DNA of 10,015 bases from Candidatus Nanohalarchaeota archaeon. Its GTDB lineage: Archaea > EX4484-52 > B79-G9. This document shows positions 5,685 through 10,015 of the stretch, piece by piece (the first letter of the stretch is position 1; the number at the start of each line of letters is the position of its first letter). The stretch covers positions 1-10,015 of the forward strand of contig JAUVEK010000041.1 of the NCBI GenBank assembly GCA_030594795.1, given 5' to 3'. The notes under the pieces were generated by a model, which worked only from the letters and a program-made list of their open reading frames with translations, was not told where the DNA came from and ran no database searches. The position numbers and the translations under genes were made by a program.

Positions 5685-5736
5685 CAAAAATTAATTGAGA
5701 TATTAACTAAGTATAAAAATATAATAATTCACTGAA

Positions 5737-5744
5737 TTTAAAAA
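5737..5744 (+). promoter_or_regulatory. TATA box of the TBP gene
   Basis: TTTAAAAA is centred near 5740, predicting a start near 5766 and a leader of about 40 nt. GAGGGG (5795-5800) is a Shine-Dalgarno sequence 7 nt before the ATG, so unlike most genes here TBP has a leadered mRNA. Confidence 0.5.
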
Positions 5745-5807
5745 CCTTTGCAGGGAAAATACAGTTCAGGCTTGAGAATGAATAAATGAAAGAAGAGGGG
5801 ATATCTT

Positions 5808-6350
5808 ATGAGTGATACAATTAAAATTCACAATGTCGTTGCTTCCTGTTCAACAGATATGAAAATTCCGCTGTCAAGGCTCGCGATGGAACTTGAAGGA
5901 ACAGAATACGAACCTGAGCAGTTTCCGGGACTTGTCCTGAGGCTGGAAAATCCAAAAGCTGCAGCACTGATATTCAACACAGGAAAAATTGTATGCACCG
6001 GCACGAAATCACCGGAGCAGGCAAAAGAAGCTGTCGCGAACATAGTCCAAAAAATAAAGTCCCTTGGCATAGATATAGCCGGCACAAACGGGCTCAAGAT
6101 CCAGAACATAGTAGCTTCAGCCAGCGTAGGCACAGAACTGAACCTGAACCAGATAGCGTTCCAGCTTGAGGGAACAGAATACGAGCCAGAGCAATTTCCC
6201 GGCCTGGTCTACCGCCTCGACGGACCAAAAACAGTATTTCTCCTCTTCAGCTCAGGAAAAGTGATCTGCACCGGCGGGAAATCAGAAGAAGAAGTCAAAG
6301 TATCCGTAGAAAAACTAAAAGGAAACCTGAAACAAATCAAAGCCATATAG
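5808..6350 (+). CDS. tbp: TATA-binding protein (TBP)
   Basis: General transcription factor that binds the TATA box and, with TFB, recruits RNA polymerase. The 180 residues are the two direct repeats of the TBP saddle: about 4-88 (IKIHNVVASCSTDMKIPLSR...) and 96-178 (LKIQNIVASASVGTELNLNQ...). Each carries LEGTEYEPEQFPGLV and a GK(I/V)(V/I)CTG strand, all hallmark TBP residues. Length matches archaeal TBPs, without a eukaryotic-style N-terminal extension. The ATG is supported by GAGGGG upstream. The first half has more mixed codon use than the second, which is more C/G-ending. The gene stands alone between a divergent hypothetical and a convergent orphan 33 bp away. Confidence 0.98.
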   Translation: MSDTIKIHNVVASCSTDMKIPLSRLAMELEGTEYEPEQFPGLVLRLENPKAAALIFNTGKIVCTGTKSPEQAKEAVANIVQKIKSLGIDIAGTNGLKIQNIVASASVGTELNLNQIAFQLEGTEYEPEQFPGLVYRLDGPKTVFLLFSSGKVICTGGKSEEEVKVSVEKLKGNLKQIKAI

Positions 6351-6383
6351 CCCACACCCTGAAACCTCGCACTTGCTCTCTAT

Positions 6384-6815
6384 CTAGCCATCAAGAATAT
6401 CAACACCTAAATTATATTGGTCAGGTGGCTCAAAACGCATATATTTTTCTCTTGCATCAGGAAGAACATCATCTATTAGCTCATTTACTCTTTGCACAAC
6501 TTCACCATCCATATTCCCATACTCCATAGGAGCAGCCACTGCTTTTGCTCTGGCAATTCCCATCCAGATAAGATCTTTGCCAACATCAGTACCACCTATC
6601 AACTGGCTAGTTCTCACCATTTGACGAGAATCCAAATTAAGATAGCGTAAGACTTGCAACGCTACCGCTATAGTTTGCTGCCCCTCAATGGCCGTAGATT
6701 CCAGATTGTAATCACCAGTCAAAGCATAGTACAGAAAATCAGTAGTATCAAAAAGCATATCTGTAACCTCAATACTATCAGGCCTTGACTTAAGTCGGTA
6801 CTCTCTCACTTTCAT
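6384..6815 (-). CDS. Orphan protein, 143 aa
   Basis: I do not recognise a family. The protein looks mainly helical: residues about 20-35 (MLFDTTDFLYYALTGDY), 40-62 (STAIEGQQTIAVALQVLRYL), 75-100 (GGTDVGKDLIWMGIARAKAV) and 104-126 (EVVQRVNELIDDVLPDAREK), with a basic N-terminus and an acidic C-terminus. There is no signal peptide, membrane segment or cysteine. The ATG at 6815 is supported by a BRE/TATA block (6854-6841) that predicts a start about 3 nt upstream, essentially leaderless. Codons end often in A or T, as in the orphans at 2042 and 3783 and unlike MCM next door. Its promoter block shares both ends with that of the 149-aa gene. It is divergent from MCM and convergent with TBP. Confidence 0.75.
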   Translation of the reverse strand: MKVREYRLKSRPDSIEVTDMLFDTTDFLYYALTGDYNLESTAIEGQQTIAVALQVLRYLNLDSRQMVRTSQLIGGTDVGKDLIWMGIARAKAVAAPMEYGNMDGEVVQRVNELIDDVLPDAREKYMRFEPPDQYNLGVDILDG

Positions 6816-6827
6816 ATTCTATCCAGT

Positions 6828-6854
6828 GGAGGCAAAGACATATAAATCTTTCGA
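6828..6854 (-). promoter_or_regulatory. Extended promoter of the 143-aa orphan
   Basis: On the minus strand TCGAAAG leads into ATTTATAT (TATA, 6848-6841), then GTCTTTGCCTCC. It matches the promoter at 1978-2004 at 21 of 27 positions without gaps, including TCGAAAGAT at one end and TTTGCCTCC at the other. Confidence 0.65.
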
Positions 6855-6935
6855 TTTTGTCACTAAAACAGAACAACACACAAAAAGCGCTGCTCACATG
6901 CCGCGCTTATCGGCAAGCTTCCCTCACACACAACC

Positions 6936-6943
6936 CTTTTAAA
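6936..6943 (+). promoter_or_regulatory. TATA box of the MCM operon
   Basis: CTTTTAAA is centred about 26 nt before the ATG at 6966, so the operon mRNA is probably leaderless. GGT three nt before the ATG is the only ribosome-binding hint. Confidence 0.5.
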
Positions 6944-6965
6944 TTTGCCCGTAAAATAAAAGGTA

Positions 6966-8981
6966 ATGGACTACGCAGACCTGCTCTCAAAACTCGAGGT
7001 ATTCTTCTCAGAAGTATGCTACACCCAACTGCTCAAAGCCGTCCAGGACAGGACAGCCCTCGTAATCGACTACACCGACCTTGAGCGCTTTGACATAGAA
7101 ATCGCAGACCATCTTCTTGAAGAGCCAGAGGAATTCTTCAAAGCATCAGAAGAGGCAACGAGAAACGTCGACGTCGGGGAAGAGATAGAATCCCAGATCC
7201 CCCTGCGCATAAAAGGGCTGCCAGGAACCCAGACAGTAAGCATCAAGAACCTGAGAAGCAAGCACCTCAAAAAATTCATCGCTGTAGAAGGAATAATAAA
7301 GCAGGCATCAGAAGTAAGGCCCGAAATCGTGCTGGCCACATTCGAATGCAGGGCATGCGGCGAGCGCATAATGATGCTCCAGGAAGACCAGGACCTCACC
7401 ACTCCCTACATGTGCGAATGCGGCAACAAGCGCGGCTTCGAGATGGTAGAGCGAAAGATGGTAGACATCCAGCGCCTTGAAGTGGAAGAATCCCCTGAAA
7501 GGCTTGAGGGAAGCGCCCAGGCAAGAAAAATAGGCGTCTTCATAAAAAACGATCTGGTTGACCCGAAATTCCAGAAAAGAGTCGTCCCGGGAAGCAAAGT
7601 AGTTGTAACCGGCACCCTCGACGACATCCCCATAAAATCAGACAGGGGCAAAGAAAGCAAGAGGCGCGACATATACATAGACGGCAACTACATTGAGCCA
7701 ATAGAATTTGAGTTCGAGGAAATAGAGATTTCCCCCGAAGACGAGAAAAAGATAAAAGAGCTTTCCGTGAACCCGAAAGTCTACGAGATGCTAACAGACT
7801 CAATAGCACCCTCAATCTACGGCTACAAGGACATAAAGCAGGCAATAGCCCTCCAGCTCTTTGGCGGGATAAGAAAAGTGCGCCCGGACGGGATCGTAAC
7901 AAGAGGAGACATACACATACTGCTCGTCGGCGACCCGGGCTCAGGAAAAAGCCAGATACTGAAATACACGGCAGGACTTGCGCCGAAGGCGCGCTACGTC
8001 GTCGGAAAATCCGCATCAGGCGCTGGCCTTACAGCCACCGTAGTCAAAGACGAGTTCATGCGCGGCTGGGCCCTTGAAGCAGGCGCACTCGTGCTCGCAA
8101 ACAAAGGCCTTGTCGCAATAGACGAGCTGGACAAGATGTCCCAGGAAGACAGAAGCGCAATGCACGAGGTCGCAGAGCAGCAGACAGTAACCATCTCAAA
8201 AGCAAACATCCAGGCAACACTGAATGCGCAGACGACAATACTTGCAGCAGCAAACCCCAAATTCGGCAGATTCGACCCGTACCAGTCTCTCCCTGAGCAG
8301 ATAGACATCCCTGACACACTACTGAGCAGGTTCGACCTCATCTTCCCTATAAGAGACGAGCCAAACAAAGAAAAAGACACACTCCTTGTCAGGCACATAC
8401 TAAAGATGCACGAGAACCCCGAAGAACAGAACCCTCCCCTTGACAGCAGCATATTAAGAAAATACATCTCATACGTAAAAGCCGGCATAAACCCGAAACT
8501 GTCAAAAGCCGCGCAAAAGGAAATCGAGAGATTCTACGTGGGCTTAAGAAGCAAATACGCAGGCACAGAAGAAGTATCACCGGTCCCCATTGGCGCACGC
8601 CAGCTTGAAGCATTAGTGCGGCTCTCAGAAGCATCAGCAAGGGTCCGGCTCTCAGACAAAGTCCAAAAAGAGGACGCGCAAAGAGCAATCAAACTGTTGA
8701 CAGACTGCCTCATGCAGGTCGGGATAGACCCGGAGACCGGGAAATTCGACATAGACCGCCTCGAAAGCGGCACCACAAGCAGCCAGAGAAACAAGATAAG
8801 GATAATACTCACACTAATAAGCGACATGCAGAAAGAGACAGAAGACAAATCAGTCCTCATCGAGGACATAAAAGCATCCGCAGAAGAGCAGGGCATTGAA
8901 GACGCAGAAGAGATAATCCAGAAACTCAAGCGCGAAGGTGAACTGTTTGAGCCCAGGCAGGGCCACATAAGGAGAGTATAA
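6966..8981 (+). CDS. mcm: Replicative DNA helicase MCM
   Basis: This is the hexameric ATPase that unwinds DNA 3'-5' at archaeal replication forks. The 671 residues show the complete architecture: an N-terminal domain with a zinc-binding set C128-x2-C131 and C150-x-C152 (a CxC rather than CxxC second pair) and an OB region to about 240. The AAA+ core has Walker A GDPGSGKS (322-329), Walker B AIDE (384-387), sensor-1 N430 and the arginine finger in LLSRFD (R455). A C-terminal winged helix (about 605-671) ends in EGELFEPRQGHIRRV. No intein or insertion is seen. The start fits a leaderless promoter. The next gene begins three bases after the stop, so they form an operon. Codons are strongly C/G-ending (GAC, AAC, CTC), marking it as native. 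Confidence 0.98.
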   Translation: MDYADLLSKLEVFFSEVCYTQLLKAVQDRTALVIDYTDLERFDIEIADHLLEEPEEFFKASEEATRNVDVGEEIESQIPLRIKGLPGTQTVSIKNLRSKHLKKFIAVEGIIKQASEVRPEIVLATFECRACGERIMMLQEDQDLTTPYMCECGNKRGFEMVERKMVDIQRLEVEESPERLEGSAQARKIGVFIKNDLVDPKFQKRVVPGSKVVVTGTLDDIPIKSDRGKESKRRDIYIDGNYIEPIEFEFEEIEISPEDEKKIKELSVNPKVYEMLTDSIAPSIYGYKDIKQAIALQLFGGIRKVRPDGIVTRGDIHILLVGDPGSGKSQILKYTAGLAPKARYVVGKSASGAGLTATVVKDEFMRGWALEAGALVLANKGLVAIDELDKMSQEDRSAMHEVAEQQTVTISKANIQATLNAQTTILAAANPKFGRFDPYQSLPEQIDIPDTLLSRFDLIFPIRDEPNKEKDTLLVRHILKMHENPEEQNPPLDSSILRKYISYVKAGINPKLSKAAQKEIERFYVGLRSKYAGTEEVSPVPIGARQLEALVRLSEASARVRLSDKVQKEDAQRAIKLLTDCLMQVGIDPETGKFDIDRLESGTTSSQRNKIRIILTLISDMQKETEDKSVLIEDIKASAEEQGIEDAEEIIQKLKREGELFEPRQGHIRRV

Positions 8982-8984
8982 ACC

Positions 8985-9746
8985 ATGATCGAACAAAAAA
9001 GGCTTACAGCCCAAAAATGCAGGATAAAGGACATCATCCACGGTAAATACACACCACAGGACGAATCTAACCCAAACCGCGTTTTGACAGAAGACGGGCG
9101 CAAGCTCTCAAGAGTCCACATCCTCGCAACAGCCATAAACACTTACGTGAGCGACGATAAAAAATACGGCTTCATTGTCCTCGACGACAGCACAGCCATG
9201 ATAAGAATAAAGGCATTCCAGGACACAACCCATATCCAGAAAATAAAAAAAGGCGACTTAGTGGACATCATCGGGCGCATAAGGCAGTACAACAACGAGA
9301 CCCACATCTATCCTGAAATCGTCAAGAGAATAGACGACCCCAACTGCGAGACCTTAAGAAAAATCGAGCTGGTGCATATGCTCTCAAAGCAAAAATCAAA
9401 AAGCGAAATAATCCTTGCAGAAGCAAAGAAGCATAAAGATGTAGAAGACCTAAAAAAAGACCTCAAGAACAAGGACATAAAAAGCGAGGATGTAGAAAAC
9501 GTCATCAGCGCACAAACAGTAAAAGAAGAAAAAAACGAACAGGACAGCAAAGAAACTGACACGACAGCAGCAAAAACCATAGTAATGAAATCAATAGAAG
9601 AACTGGACACTGGAGACGGCGTAGAATACACAAAAATCATAGAAAAAGCCGGCCTCCCCGAATCCGTAAGCGAATCCGCAATAGACGAACTCCTTGCAGA
9701 AGGCTCCTGCTACGAACCACGCGCAGGCAGAATAAAAGCATTATAA
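8985..9746 (+). CDS. RPA32-like single-stranded DNA-binding OB-fold protein (COG3390 type)
   Basis: Likely a subunit or partner of the archaeal replication protein A that coats single-stranded DNA. Residues about 5-117 carry the family pattern: KCRIKDIIHGKYTP, then the OB fold from RKLSRVHILATAINTYVSDD through YGFIVLDDSTAMIRIKAF to GDLVDIIGRIRQYNNETHIY, then PEIVKRIDDPN. A lysine/glutamate-rich linker (about 133-195) follows, and a winged helix (about 198-253) ends in EGSCYEPRAGRIKAL. That tail copies the end of the MCM encoded just upstream. GGAGAG (8971-8976) lies 8 nt before the ATG. Co-transcription with MCM fits a role at the fork. Its length is normal for the family; the name rests on pattern recognition, without alignment. 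Confidence 0.9.
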   Translation: MIEQKRLTAQKCRIKDIIHGKYTPQDESNPNRVLTEDGRKLSRVHILATAINTYVSDDKKYGFIVLDDSTAMIRIKAFQDTTHIQKIKKGDLVDIIGRIRQYNNETHIYPEIVKRIDDPNCETLRKIELVHMLSKQKSKSEIILAEAKKHKDVEDLKKDLKNKDIKSEDVENVISAQTVKEEKNEQDSKETDTTAAKTIVMKSIEELDTGDGVEYTKIIEKAGLPESVSESAIDELLAEGSCYEPRAGRIKAL

Positions 9747-9831
9747 TATAAAATTAACATATTACATTATAGTTCACGCCCTTACTACGTTGACAAACAT
9801 AACCAAAAAACAATAGGCGTTAACTATATGG

Positions 9832-9864
9832 CAAAGACATATAGTCCAAAAAGTTATGTCTTTG
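9832..9864 (+). repeat. 10-bp inverted repeat in the aIF2-beta leader
   Basis: CAAAGACATA (9832-9841) and TATGTCTTTG (9855-9864) form a perfect 10-bp stem with a 13-nt loop. TATA/TATA (9825-9828 with 9867-9870) can extend it past a small internal loop. It ends about 20 nt before the aIF2-beta ATG and could control its translation or separate it from the MCM operon. Its left arm lies within a 14-mer also found in the promoter region at 6831-6844. Confidence 0.55.
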
Positions 9865-9884
9865 ACTATAACTTACGTGATAAA

Positions 9885-10015
9885 ATGCAAAAATACGATT
9901 ACGAAAAACTCTTAAAACAGGCAAGAGACCAGCTTCCTGAAAAAATTTTCAAAGAAGACCGCCTCGAAATCCCGAAACTGAACGTCATGATCATGGGAAA
10001 CAGGACCATGATAAA
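9885..10015 (+). CDS. Translation initiation factor aIF2 subunit beta (partial, N-terminal 43 aa)
   Basis: The beta subunit of the archaeal heterotrimer that carries initiator tRNA to the ribosome. The visible part, MQKYDYEKLLKQARDQLPEK followed by IFKEDRLEIPKLNVMIMGNR and TMI, has the standard opening of the family (YDYE-L-L, then the LP-K-F-RLEIP block and GN-R-T). The gene runs off the window. The ATG at 9885 matches where family members begin and has GTGAT 3 nt upstream. The frame stays open further upstream to 9747 and has another ATG at 9828, but that extension is AT-rich, unlike the family, and overlaps a hairpin. It follows MCM and the RPA32-like gene on the same strand after 138 nt; mcm and aIF2-beta are also neighbours in some other archaea. 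Confidence 0.92.
   Translation, partial: MQKYDYEKLLKQARDQLPEKIFKEDRLEIPKLNVMIMGNRTMI

Noticed and set aside
7540..9142. Several long minus-strand frames opposite MCM and the RPA32-like gene
   Set aside because: They are mirror frames caused by the C/G-rich codon use of MCM; rich in S, L, R and C, they have no recognisable motif.
9828..9884. Longer aIF2-beta starting at ATG 9828
   Set aside because: Family members begin near the YDYE motif, just after ATG 9885. The 19 extra residues are unlike the family and overlap a hairpin.
1..10015. CRISPR array, insertion sequence or rRNA
   Set aside because: No regularly spaced direct repeats, transposase motifs, terminal inverted repeats or rRNA signature words were found on either strand.

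Overview
The window is archaeal chromosomal DNA. Evidence: a TATA-binding protein (TBP), an archaeal MCM helicase followed by an RPA32-like OB-fold protein and the start of aIF2-beta, an archaetidylserine-synthase-type CDP-alcohol phosphatidyltransferase, an XRE-HTH/CBS regulator of the archaeal type, and a tRNA-Thr with an intron between positions 37 and 38. Most genes have a TATA-like box about 25-30 nt upstream of the start codon, and several appear leaderless. I cannot fix the phylum; the gene set fits Euryarchaeota, Altiarchaeota or a DPANN lineage.

Layout. 1-832: two minus-strand genes, a membrane-anchored protein cut by the window edge and a 103-aa hypothetical. 833-1228: no convincing gene; it holds promoters and a weak candidate minus-strand small RNA. 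1229-1937: intron-containing tRNA-Thr(UGU), then a phospholipid synthase starting at TTG. 2042-2872: a 149-aa orphan (possible winged-helix protein) overlapping a downstream gene that is broken by about three small indels. 2873-3632: T-run and hairpin, then the HTH-CBS regulator. 3783-4586: a 267-aa orphan. 4609-5648 (minus): exported cyclophilin-type peptidyl-prolyl isomerase and a 124-aa hypothetical. 5808-6350: TBP. 6384-6815 (minus): a 143-aa orphan. 6966-10015: the MCM / RPA32-like / aIF2-beta (partial) replication-translation cluster.

Two kinds of gene seem interleaved. The core genes (MCM, RPA32-like, HTH-CBS, second half of TBP, lipid synthase) use many C- or G-ending codons. The orphans at 2042, 3783 and 6384, and the broken gene at 2472, use A/T-ending codons and match no family I recognise. 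The three orphan promoters share an extended sequence: a TCGAAAGAT-type BRE/TATA block, and for two of them an identical TTTGCCTCC block at the same distance. This may mark acquired or virus/plasmid-derived genes, or just the local strong-promoter consensus, since the tRNA promoter resembles it in part. MCM and the RPA32-like protein end in the same winged-helix tail motif, which suggests a shared partner or common origin of the two C-terminal domains. No CRISPR array, insertion sequence or rRNA was seen.
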